DNA from: Phytoseiulus persimilis | Taxonomy: Eukaryota > Arthropoda > Arachnida > Mesostigmata > Phytoseiidae | Direction of reading: 5' to 3' | NCBI GenBank assembly: GCA_037576195.1 | Contig: CM075101.1 | Coordinates: forward strand, 23,560,001-23,624,000 | DNA length: 64,000 nt | Shown here: in pieces, positions 12,999 to 25,070 of the stretch | Position numbering within the stretch: position 1 is the stretch's first letter | Layout: each line of letters starts with the position of its first letter | Program-made: the position numbers and the translations under genes | The notes under the pieces: model-generated | What the model was told of the DNA's origin: nothing | Seen by the model: the letters and a program-made list of their open reading frames with translations, nothing else | Databases searched by the model: none

Positions 12999-15900
12999 TT
13001 CCGGACTGATTGTCTCGTTGACAATCCACCTGATCCGAAGCCTAATAGCAATCGAGCGGCTTCGCGCCGGACTCGGGCAAGATCAGAAATCCAAACGATA
13101 TCCGCCGATATATCGGGGCTCGGATACCGAGAGCGATTTCATCGAGCGGGAAACGAGCGAGTGGCGATGACGACCTCTATGGTGTCGGATGTCAGAGTTC
13201 CCCAGAAATTCGACACCTCTGGCTCCAGTGAGATAGATCAAAGGCTGGAATGTGTGCGCGAACCCGCTCTCGTCGGCAGAGGTCGAGAAAACTTGTGTTT
13301 GGATCCGGCCTGACCGTCTCCTGTTGTGCCACCGATCGCTCTCGGCCCAAGTCCCACGTCGCTCCGTAGATGAAGCGGAGGCGAACCTAACGAGATTGGG
13401 CAGTCAGATGGCTCAGTCCGGTGAAACTTTGACGAATTTCGAGCCTGACGAGTGATGATAATTCGGTGATCGTTCCACATCGATCGACGGATCGATCCAA
13501 AGGTTCGCTGACTGCAAGCGTACGTTTCAGCCCGGGTGGTTTTCTTTCCGACTCTTTCTATTCTCGGTCTGAGTCCTGATGCCGATCTCTGTCACGTTGA
13601 CGACGCTTCCAGATCCGGAGCGCACACGGGGAATACCCACTTGGCGCTGGTTTTCACTTATACAGATTGAAAGCTGTGACCATTCTTTTGTTCTCTGTAC
13701 CGTGAGCTGATCTCTGCGGACCGTTCTGTTTCCTATGCTGGAACTATGGTGTGATGAGCTGCTGTCGTGCACGAGAGCAGCTGGCGCGTAATTACAGCCC
13801 AGACCTGGTTGCTGCCGCTACGATGCGTCTGCCAGAGCGGACTGCCTGGTCGGCCGAACGAGCGACGAGTGCAGGAAGCCTAGATGGTTCACTTAGCGTT
13901 CAGAACCGTTGCCATCTTTTTAGTTTCCCTGCTCTCGCCCAAATGCGGCCAGTTGACATGCAGCGATGGCGGATTGTCGGCGAATCGAACTGCATTTCGC
14001 GTTTTCTCATCTTCTGAGAGCGCAACGCCGGCTTCCCTCTGACTGAGGCGCCATGCACGACATCAAAACCACAGAACATGGCTTTTTAGGCTCCGAGTGC
14101 GTCTCTCGGATGCCGGGGCATCGTTTGCTCCCTCGAGATGAACTCACAAAAGGTTACTCCGGGAAGCGTTGTTTTGATGCTGTGCCGCTCTGAGACCGCA
14201 GACGCTGCTCTTCCGGGTGAGGATCACTCATGTTTCATCCGAGGAGTTCTTTCGAAACCCGCGCTAATGAAGTTCTCGAAGAAATCAAATGTGGCACGAC
14301 TCGACTCCCTTCCCATCTTCGCTTCTTCATTAGGCGACCTCTGAAGACGGATTCTGAAGAAGTCAAACGCAGAAAAACGATCGACCAGAACTTCGAGCCG
14401 CCGATCGGTCGAACGATGGCTCGACGACCAACTTGAGCACAGCAGTCCAATCGCGTTTGTCTTTTTCTGATCGCTCCGATTCTTGAAACATCTCGTGTGA
14501 CAGACTCGTTCGCGACCTTCGATCGTTAACTGATTGATCTCCTAGATATTGCGATAACCTCCTGGCAGTCCGTGTATGAGTCATGAAATTACGTGGAATT
14601 GATGAACATCATTGCCCCGACCCACCGCCTGCTTCCCCTTCACAAGCCCGCCCTTTGAAGAATAACCAATTGATTTCTCCTCTAGTACTTAGGTTTCGTT
14701 TTGCATCGGTGCAAATAAACTCGTAATGTTGAGCGAGTACATCTTCTCCGTTGGTTACCGCGAGCCTCCACTGATATCGGAGTCTTCGAAATCTCCATCG
14801 GATCTACCCGGATGAGGATACGATTCGTGATGCGGTCGGACTTCCTCCTCGAATTCGTACATGAAGTTTCCCAATATTTCACTTCCGCTCATACACTCAC
14901 ACAAGGTGCGATAGCTTTCCACCGTAGGTGTTGTATAACTCGTTGACTGTCCCGCCACCCTTGAAGCCGTTCCGTTCCGACTCGCTCGTTCGTCGTGAAG
15001 AACAAGGATCCGCTCCGTTCCTTCATCCGACCCAGAGAAGCTCTCGCGACTCGATGTGGAATGCAGAAGAGAACTCTTCCAGATATCCGAGGGGTCCCTC
15101 GAAGGAAAGAGTTTTTCCTTGCCGCTCGGCAGAGCCTTGCAGAGAGGTTCTCACTCTACTGATGACGAAGACAAAGATCATGCTCTTTGTTCTTCTTGTG
15201 GGATGCTGCGGCAAAACTTTTTGATTTCGTTCGGCTTTCCGTTAGTCGAAATCAAATGACGTTCAAAAGGTCTTCTCTGAAAACCCCTCATACACTCAGA
15301 AACAAAGGAATAAAACAACGGCGGTCGAGACGAGAACTACGACGCCGACAACACAGCGCGAAACAAACGTGGGTAGGTATACGATCCGAGGAAACCTCAG
15401 ACTCTCTCATCTGTGTTACTTTCATCTAGCCACAGGAGCGCGCGAACCACCGCCGAGGAGTCCGGCTCGAACCGTTAACTATGCTTCGTCGTTCGTCGTC
15501 AGTTCATAAATGTGGACTCAAGAGCGATAGCGATCTTTCCAACTTCCGTCTCGAAGTAGCTCAAGATTCACGATGCGGAAGAGTGCTCATACATGCCAGA
15601 GAACATTCGAGGAGCAGCTTTTGATCAAGACATGTATGCCCCCTCAAAGTTCCAGATCGAGCAGTGACTGCTACGACCGCCGTCGCCAACCTACGCGATG
15701 GCGTGGCGTGGAGTTATTCTCGTATCGGACTGAGGAAAGTATCGCTGAGATTCTCCCCGAGGGGAGTCAAAGATCAGCACCGATTCGATGGGCCGAACGG
15801 TCCGCGCAAAGCGGGTCCAAGAGTCTCGGTCTCTGACCATCTTGCTCCCAGCGATGCTTTGAAAGCAGCGGTTTGCTGGCTCTAATGGACCAGCACAATG

Positions 15901-17516
15901 CACGAAGCCTACTACTATTCTCTATCCTCCCTTCTCTCGTCTATCTATTCATCTGACCGTCTCCCTCATCCGCTCTCCGTCCTTAAGAGTGATATTATTC
16001 CGCAGAATAGGAGGTGAACAGCGCAAGGGAGTTTCCATTATGCGCCGATTCCCCTGTTTTCGAGTACCAAACAAACGCAATGGGGATGGGGGCAGGGGGG
16101 AAGCAAGGCAAGGGAAGTAACCCACGCGATTGGAACTCGATTCTCCAAGCCGCCGTGAGTTTACTGAGGGGTGTCGCAGCTTAGCTCCGACCGGCTCGTG
16201 ACGTGACGTCTCTCCGCTTGTCGAGTGTCGAGACAAATGACGCGGCCGATTGTGGATTACACGGCGGAGTGGCGTAATCATTCGATGGACGAGGAGCGGG
16301 AATGAGAGCAAAAAGAAAACTCGCCGGCTCGCCAACACAGGGCGGAGTTTCTCCCAAGCGAGCCGATCGGGCGGGTAGCCGGCCAACCTGCCACCCAGCC
16401 AGCCAGGAAGGAAGTAGATAGCCTTATCCCCGAGAAGCTGATATCCATTGACTCTCAAACAAAAAGTGACACTTGATCCAAGAGACTGTTCGCCGCACCA
16501 CCGAGAGCTGTTCGAGCTCCGATCGAGCCATGACTTGGGGAATGATTCCAGGCTCAAAGGACGTATGACTTGAAAACTGGCGACGAGTCGCTAAGCGTTT
16601 ACCGAGATCCGGATTTGAGCACTCGGAGCGCTCCCCAAGGTGACGGCTCTAGATATTTCTCTGGTTGCATGACGGAGTATCGTCCGTGCGAACGAGATGA
16701 TGTTCGCCGGTGATCATCAAGCACTAGATTCGATGCCATGATGATCTCAATTAGCGAGGCACGTTCTCCTTCGATTTGCCATCTGCTTCACTAGCCTGCG
16801 AGTTCCCTGGATACCTGATCGCAATCAGTCGACTTTCGCTGGTATCGCACACGAACACTCGAGATGAGGCGTCCGATGTTCCCAACAACGATAACTGTGG
16901 CAACCTCGATCCGCGGACTGTACAAAGAACAACGAGCATATCGAGAGGCTGTGGAGATGGGTATCGGAAAGAGGTCAATCTCCCTCCGTCGGGACAACAT
17001 TGTTGGGCTCGCTTGTCACCCCCCTTCGAATGGACTCGTGTGGGGTTTCGATTTAACGCGCGGCTGCTTCTCCGCTGTGTGCGCGAATCGTGGGGAACTG
17101 CTCTCTGCGGAGAGTTTCACCACCACCACCGCGATCATCGCCACAAGCGGCGGCACCATCCGGCAAGCCCACATGGTAATGGAGAGCGATGAAATATAAT
17201 CAGCTGGTGGCATTAGCGCACTCTTCGCCCATCGCTCGAACTCGTTCTGACGGGCGGCGGTCACGGAATGACCAGCATTTGAACTCTTGGTGAAAAGCTG
17301 ACGAAAGCATCCCGTGCACGGAGTCACCGCCGCGAATTTCTTCCCGATATTTTCGAGCGATATGTACTGACCTAATCTATCCGTTGGATGAGCTCAGCCT
17401 TCTCCGTTCGAGTTGTCGTTTTGTCGTATGGCGGGAGCTTTCCTGGTGGATGACGGTCCTCGTGCTGGTGGAAAGTGTTGCTCTGCTTGGTGTACTGGAG
17501 TGGGTCTCGAGCTCGC

Positions 17517-17541
17517 TGTTGTTGTTGTTGTCGTCGTCGAT
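17517..17541. repeat. (GTT)n/(GTC)n trinucleotide repeat
   Basis: GTT units followed by GTC units. It lies in a minus-strand frame that reads as Asp/Asn-rich low complexity, with no other sign of a gene. Confidence 0.85.
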
Positions 17542-18054
17542 GTTGAAGCAAACGTCTGAAGGATGGAGGTCCTGGCCGGGACCCTTCGCACTCCCTTCGT
17601 CAGGGGTCATGGATCATCTGATTCAGCCGGGCTCACATCCAACACTTTGTCACATTCACTGCTAATTGACTGGAATCGAACACCACCATCAACTCGGTTA
17701 TCCAGTTCTCTCCGAACAGTCGGACGGACGGACAGACGGGCGGTCGAACAAACAGGTGACACTGCGCGCACTGATTTCAGGACGAATGAACGAATTCGTT
17801 TCGAAAAGCGGAATTCCCCCGTCACTTCTGCTGATGTTCCCGCTGAAGTCGTCGCTGTAAAGGGCTCGTGGCCAGTTTTCTGTTGTTGGCACTTCGCTCC
17901 GTCGGCACAGCGAAGGCACTGTTTGACGGTCGGCTGCGATGTTGGCAACGTTAGTTATGTCGTTGGCCGCTAGGGGCGCTCGGCCAGCCAGAGGGACGGG
18001 AACGCCTCTCGGGGAGGCGGGCCCGCTCGATACAACAAGGGACAGCCACCGTAG

Positions 18055-18082
18055 TCGTCGTCGTCATCGTCGTCGTTGGGGA
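18055..18082. repeat. (CGT)n-type trinucleotide repeat
   Basis: Degenerate CGT/CAT triplets. They are followed at 18135-18225 by a CAG/CCG/ACC-rich low-complexity stretch. Confidence 0.8.
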
Positions 18083-21000
18083 CCAGGGAGAAGAAACCAA
18101 CCAACGAGAGAACGAGTGAAGGGACGCTCAAGGATCAGCAGCAGCGGCAATGGTACGACCAGCTCAACTACCACCACGACCGCCGCTGCCGCCACCGCCA
18201 AAACCAGCAGCAGGGGCGGCAAATCGAAAACGAGCGCAACGAGATCGTTCCCATTGTCTCTTCCCTACTGTCAATCCTTCTGTCTGTCCGATAGCCTCTC
18301 CGTTCGTCGAACCGGCTGGTTCTCAGATCTAAGGGAAACGAGGAGGGAGAAGAAGCAATCGAGTCGAGTTTCAGGAGCAAAGGAAGCGCCGAGAACCTCT
18401 CGGCATGCCTTGCTTTGGCCTATTCATTGCTTGTGATCGATGCTGACCGACCGTTTCCAGGCTCGTCATCGCGCCGGAAACGCCGGCTTTCATAGATTGG
18501 ATCGATGCTACACGTGTCCATCTGGAACCCTGTAGAGACGCTGAAGTTGGAATCTCAAGAGTTTTATTCCTGTTTGCGCCCTCACTTCGAGCCTGTCTCA
18601 AAACGTGGGTTCATTCATCTTCGAATTTTTAAGATTCGCCGAGTTAATCCCAACGTTTTGGAAATGGTATCCTTGAGTCCACAGCAGTTTATTCGCTTTT
18701 GGAGATCAAAATGGGAAGACCTGGGGCGTGCCATAGCTGCGTTCCGATTTTTCGGGAGAACACAAACAGCCGGTAAGTCTCGTTCGATGCCGCCACTCAT
18801 GTACGAACTTCTCTGAAGTTTCGAAGTGAATTTATGCTAGTGATTAGACGCACGTCGATTTCATTGGGGCCTTAAAAGGAGAATTTTTTCCCATAATGGC
18901 ACCGCTCGCCACCGAGAATGTCGCGTCTTCTTCATACGGCGCTTCGTTCATCGGATTTAGCCAGCGTTTGTTGGCGCTCTTTTTTCTCCAGATTTTTTTT
19001 TCTCAAGCAGTACTGCTACTCATGGATTACGCAGAACCTATCAATTATCTCCATTAAGCTTCATCATTATCATGACGAAACGAGCTTCCATCGACTGGAC
19101 CATGGGCGACTTCGCTGACCTTGTGGGACACGACTCATTTTCGAGTCCGCGAAACAAAGTTTGTCGCTTCGTTCAACGTTCGCTTACGACGTGGAAGGAA
19201 ACTGCCATCAGAGAGCGCAGTACGATTCCGATAGCATCGACCTCGATTTTATCAAAATTGCTTCAATCGAAATTGTATCAATCTCCTGAATAATGACTTC
19301 CGATCGAACTTATTTCTGCATGAAGTCGCTGATCCCGTCGAGGGAGCACTAAGTCCGAATTCCCGCGGAACGAGCACCACAAGCTCCGAAATTTCACTCA
19401 TCGCAGTAGGAGGCTGAACGACAAGTTTCGAATCCGAGCTGAGTACACAGCCGCCTCAGTTCACGCGGTCATTGAGGCGCATTCTTTAAATCTTCGAAGA
19501 AAAAAATTACCTCGTCAATTATCCATAACGTCAAGCTGGCCACAGGACGCCCCACCTCAGAGTACTGCGTATCCCTCTTTGACATCGAGATCTACCTGTA
19601 CCCCACTAATTACGGGTTGTATCCACACATTAACAGCGATCTAGGAAGACCCGAGAATTCCGACGGGATGTTTTTTCTTTAAAATTTTTACTACCCGTTA
19701 GCGCTCGGGATCGCCAGCACCGTTCATCTGTGCTCTTCGTGTTCCTTCAACTCGGCTCGTTACATCGATGTTTTGTCAAGAAGCGTGTCGCGCTGGAAGT
19801 GCTAGGTCGGAGCTCAAAACTCGCTCTCGAGAGGATCCTGTCCGTCGGGAAACACGCGACTGCCGAACGGAGCGATGCGATTCCGGAACTTCCAACAAAA
19901 TCGAAAAAGCAAAAGGGAAATCAACAAAGCGCAAGATCACCCATCCTCATGAGGGGGATGCTCGAGAGAACCGAATTCGGTCATGTTTCGGGGACTCCCA
20001 CGAGAACCGCGGCGATGAATGCAAGTAATCCCTCTTCTCACTTCTGGTCACTTCACCAGCCTGTGAGCAGAACGGTCAGCAAGCGACGTCGCCGCCACCA
20101 TCGCCACAACACCAATTGGCGTAAAAATCTGATGGCGATGGAGATTAAAGCGCATTCGATAACAATGCGTCCGCATGATGGAGTACGTCGATGGCCCGCA
20201 TACCAAACCAACGGACGGAGCAGCCAACGACGAGCTAGAGCCGACCGAGAGTGGGCGTCTGAACATCAAGTCAACGGAACAAAACCGATTTTCAAATACA
20301 ATTGCCTCTTTCACCTCATCTGCTGAACATCTCATCAACAATGATCATCGTCCTCATCATCATCAACCTCCGACGCCGCCGCCACTACCACCGCATCAGA
20401 AGGAAGCGACTTTTGTCAGGAACGAGAGCTGGTTGTCTCTGGTTGGCGATGTCTGTACCCGAGCAGTGCCGTTTGCCGGTGTGTTGATGATACGAATCCT
20501 TCACGAAGATCGATATGAGGTTCCTCGCGCGTTCGCATGCAGGTCGCCGAAACACGAGTTCCATGCCGCCTCCGCAGCTCGGCGTTCCCCCGCCTGTTCC
20601 ATACTCCACCTTGGACGAGGCCTAATCCTGTTTCTAATGGGAGTCCGGAAACAAGGCATCTATGATGAGCTGAAGATCGTGGCGGAGGGGTAGTTCACCC
20701 TCGGAAGACGATCCTTCTGGATTGTTGTCCGAACCTTGAACAATCAGTAGGGAGAGGAACGCTCCCGAGCAAACCACCTATTAACATTTCAGTTCCATCA
20801 TCAAGTACGTTTGGGATCCTCTCCTGCAAAACAACATCTCGGTATAATTATAGATAAGTGAGTCGTATCCTCAAAGACGAGTCCGAGTCGTTGTGAGCTG
20901 CTCGTGGCGATTTCTTCGCCGTAATCCGATGCTGCAGCGGTCTCAGCTACGGCAGCTACCGCCCCCGCACTTTCTGTCATCGCTCCGAGAGTTCGCCGTG

Positions 21001-22120
21001 GAGTAAATGCTGGCCCTGGTGGCTACGGTGTTGGCTATCCAGCCGGAGCTTTTTCGTTTGCTTAGACGTATTTCGACTTCAGCCGGAGGACTCTCGCCGG
21101 TCCGATGCGTAATGACCGATGCTGCTGAGAAATTGTCTTGACTTTGCTTGTATCTCACAATTCCATCTGAGCTATCAGGAGCAGTGTGATTACGCGCCGA
21201 CAGAAAATAGGAAGCTTTTTTGCCCACGACTGGGAGCCGTCGCCGCTGCGGTCGACGTCGACCGCCAGATCTCCAGCTTGCCTCGCGGCTCGTGCGCTGA
21301 GGACTCGAGAAGCCTCCTTTGGATCCGGTGAAACGGGAACTAGAGGTGCACGATGGGAGCTCGGCTTACGAAAGCGTGATTACATCTCGGCCGAAGCTCG
21401 AGCGAGGTGGATCAGCGCGGCTGGACAGCCACATGTTTGGTTATTTGATCAACAATGTATGTACGTTCATGTGTTTTAATCGGAAAACGCTGCGCGGATC
21501 ACGAAAGGTCGAGCCGCGGCTTGATCGGCGACGGCGTTGGGTAAGCGAACCGGATACATAATGGTCGACGACGACGATATGCGATGAGTATTTGTTAATG
21601 AGTGGTCGGCCTGTGGGTTTCTTCGTGAGGGGCGATGATAGGTCGCCTTTCAGTACTTTGTCTTCGCTTGCAGCAATGGAGGGGTCACGATTTTAATTTC
21701 ATTTTATTGAAAACCAGCACCGACCGATTTATTAATCAACACAATGGCTTTACACTTCGCGGAGGCGCACATCTATTCGGTCTCCTCTTCGCTCGGCCCG
21801 GGTCTGCTCAACAACAGCAGCCGCCATACGACGGCCACATGAGAATCGCCGACCACGCGGCACAAAACGGCACCGTTTCAACAGGAACAACAATGGAGCA
21901 CTGGAAAAATACGCATCGAAAACGATGCGGTTACTAGCGACGGATTGTTTCTCCGCCGCGGGCACCGATCGTCGTCCGTGGTCACGGAAATATCGAAGAA
22001 ACAAATTTCCCACTCGATGACGCACAAATAAAACCCGATCACGGTCGACACCCTGCTCGTGAGATCACGTGCTCGAGGACTCAGAAGTCGGTAAGCAGGA
22101 CAACAAGCTCCGCGAAAATA

Positions 22121-22128
22121 TAAAAGGA
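22121..22128 (+). promoter_or_regulatory. TATA box candidate (TATAAAAG)
   Basis: A consensus TATAAAAG is followed by GAGAGAG. The expected start of transcription, about 30 bases on, falls at or just before the hairpin at 22150-22172. No coding frame downstream is convincing. Confidence 0.35.
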
Positions 22129-22149
22129 GAGAGAGCCACATCAAACGGA

Positions 22150-22172
22150 CCAGCGAACACCGAGTTCGCTGG
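22150..22172. other. Perfect 9-bp stem hairpin
   Basis: CCAGCGAAC and GTTCGCTGG are perfect reverse complements separated by a 5-base loop. It sits about 22 bases after the TATAAAAG motif, so it would be at the 5' end of any transcript started there. Confidence 0.6.
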
Positions 22173-23870
22173 CACACACTGGGGGTTTGCTTCGTTCTGA
22201 TCGGACAGGTCCTGGAAACGTCAGACAGAGAACACAAGAAAGGCTTGGGAAAGACAGACTGATGGAAGGGTGCTGTCATGAAGTGACGAGATAACCACCG
22301 GATCGGGACATCTACCTCAGAGGAAGCCTCTTATTAGAGGTTGGGCTCTATGTAAAGCCTAAAGCTAATGCATCCCGCACTCGGCTCGCTGGTCCGATTG
22401 ACTAAATCTACCGGACGTACGAGGAATTCCCGCCTCGGATACGTCCAACATGCATGCCGCTATCTGTGTTCAGCCGACTCGATTTGAAGCTGAAATAGGA
22501 CGAGAACGCTTCTCTCGCACAGCTCACCCCACTCTCAACCTGGATCTAGAGCCCGTTTGAATGACTTGACTAGCGGCAAACGTTCAAAAGATCGGGTTAG
22601 GCTCATGCTCCACTAGGACGAGGCCAGAGGAGAAAAAACGCCACTCAGATCATCATTATTATCCTAAGCTGAAAATTGATCTTAATCCACAGCAAAAGGA
22701 CAAACTCCACCAAGACAAGTTCGTAGTCGGTATCCTAGCCTGACGCCTTGAGCCTTTTCGTGCGCTCGCGTTCATTAAAAGATTAAAACCTTCACTTTGT
22801 GCGCTGACTGCAGTGACACACTATCTCTCCGGGAGCAGGTGTCGTTCGAAAACTCCAGAAGCTCCGCAAACCTCGCTTGACGAATGGCTCGGTATCGGCT
22901 TACATGAGTTTTCTTTTTCGAAAAGTCCTGTTTCGAGAGTGGCGGATAGAGGCATCATGCGGGGTATTTTGTGAGCTCGAAGGAGAACGATGAGCGCAAC
23001 CAGCCACCTCGGCAGATTTGAAAGCTCAAAATGGAGGAATTAGTTTTTTTTGGAAGGTTCCGTTCTCCGAAAAAATCATCGTTCATACGTGCCGACCGGC
23101 ACGCTTAACCACGTGCACAGAGCTTCTGCGTGAAATGCGTCCAGAGTTTGGAACTTCATCCACCAGCGGTCTCGAGGCCTGGCGCGGAGCCATCGGGAGC
23201 GACGGAAGTCGGTCTCAGAAAAGAAAAAAACAGAGGGCGTCTTTCTCTCCGAGCGTCACCGAAGCACCGTCAGTGAGGCGAGGCAACCTCACAGAACGGC
23301 CAACCTAAAGAACCACGTCCCAGGAAAAGTCTCGCCTTGTTTCCTGAAGCGAGTCCATTTCGGCTAAGAATTGTGGGAGCCAATAACGTCAGCGCTGAGG
23401 ACCGCTTCAACAGACGGATCCTTCGTCAGGATCAGTGCTCAAACTTGGCTTTTCAAGTGTTTTCCAAACATCGGATTCCACGGTAAGAACTGCTGCAAAT
23501 GAGCTCTCCGATTACTGACAAATTCGAGTCGCCATCGATGCCGAACGTTTTCTTCATCATACCGAAAGTCGCAACCATCTCCCCCTTTTACTTCGGAGTC
23601 CATAGGCGGAGGAACAAGCCGTGGGAGATCAAGATTTCAAAATGTCACTTTTGTCCCGTGCCACTGCCGGTCGTGATGGCAGCACCGCGGCCGCCACCGC
23701 CGCCGCCGCTGTGTGATGCTGGTGGCAACGGAGGATTATGTTGTTTGCAGATCAATCTCTCCCTTCCCAGCGCTGTTGAGAAGGGGGCGCGACCCGGCCC
23801 AAAGGACCAATTTTTCGACTTAGCGCCCTCACTTGTGACCGCTCGGATGCTGACGACATTGAGCTTGACA

Positions 23871-23900
23871 GAGAGAGAGAGAGAGAGCGAGCGAGCGAGA
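23871..23900. repeat. (GA)n followed by (GCGA)n
   Basis: GA repeat to about 23887, then GCGA units to about 23900. Confidence 0.93.
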
Positions 23901-25026
23901 GTCCCCCCGGAGAACATCCGATGCTGCGCAGGGCATAGAATGATGATGGAAGACAGCAGCGAAGGCAGTCGCTCATACGCTACTCGCAGAAGCTGCATCG
24001 TCGTCAGCATCAAGAGCGGTGAAAGAAAAGGAAGAGATGAACGTTGTCAATTAGTTGCTCGACTGACTGAGGGAACAACCAAATGACTGACTGGCTGACC
24101 TCGTTGGCTGATGACAGTTTCGGCCTTGCGAGCCGAGGGTGGCTATTCCTCGAGAGGACAAGTCGCTGTGTCCAATTAGTGTGTAGCTTTCATGCAGCGA
24201 TTGCGGAAGACAGCGACGGCGGCGGCAGCAGCACCAGCATATGCCGCGTCGGGCTCATATGGAGTCTTGAGTGGCGAATGATGTATGGTCCCAGAAAGGA
24301 GGTAGAGAGGAGAGCGGAAGTCAATTATTATTCTATTGCTTCCGGCCCGCGAAATATTTTCGAGGGAATCTCAGAGAGTGAATGAAACGAGTTAATGGCA
24401 AATTGCCAACCAAAGCTGCTGGCTTGGCCTGCCTTCCTTCCGCCGGAGCGGAAACCCCTCAGCAAGCGTAAAGTGGACTCGAGCCGCGACCATGTTCAGA
24501 GCGGAAGCTTCGTAGAGTCAGGGCGAAAACGTGGGAGACTCGGCTCCCGATCCAAACTCGTAGAGATCGACACAGAACAGTGCATACTCCTTTTTCGAAA
24601 TTTCAGTCGTAGCTTGTCGTTGACCCGAGCGTCCGCCAATCGTGCAGCAAACTCTTCAGACCGACACCGAGGTCCTGTTCCCTGGATTTCGGGAGAAACT
24701 CCTGTACGGAGAACAGCCACAAGAGACCCAGTTTCACGACGAAACGCGGCGGAAATAGCTTCTGGAGTTGCGTTTCACAGCGGGAAGAAAATTCAATGCC
24801 TGTTCTCAAGAAGTTCCACTCGAAGCATCGCCCGAACAATAGGACACTCGTTGATTTACAGTGAGCTCGCATAGACAAAAAGTTCAACGTAGGCCGGCTG
24901 CACGTATGCCGTGGTGATCGGCGAATAGACACACTTGTCGTGACACGGCAAAACAGGAGAAAACGTACAAGAGAAAATAAAGAACAACTAAAATAGACCG
25001 AAGTACGTAAAGACGCTCCGGACATG

Positions 25027-25070
25027 ACGACCGACCGACCGACCGACAGATAGATAGATAGATAGACAGA
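25027..25070. repeat. Compound (ACCG)n-(GATA)n microsatellite
   Basis: About four to five units of ACCG run directly into four units of GATA, then GACA/GACG. It looks like a compound tetranucleotide locus. Confidence 0.92.

Noticed and set aside
15949-16557. 202-codon minus-strand frame
   Set aside because: Rich in Arg, Ser and Pro, no motif and no splice context; it looks like a chance frame in low-stop DNA.
17377-17650. Low-complexity Asp/Asn/Ser/Thr minus-strand frame
   Set aside because: Driven by the GTT/GTC triplet repeat; two other frames are open as well, with no start or splice signals.
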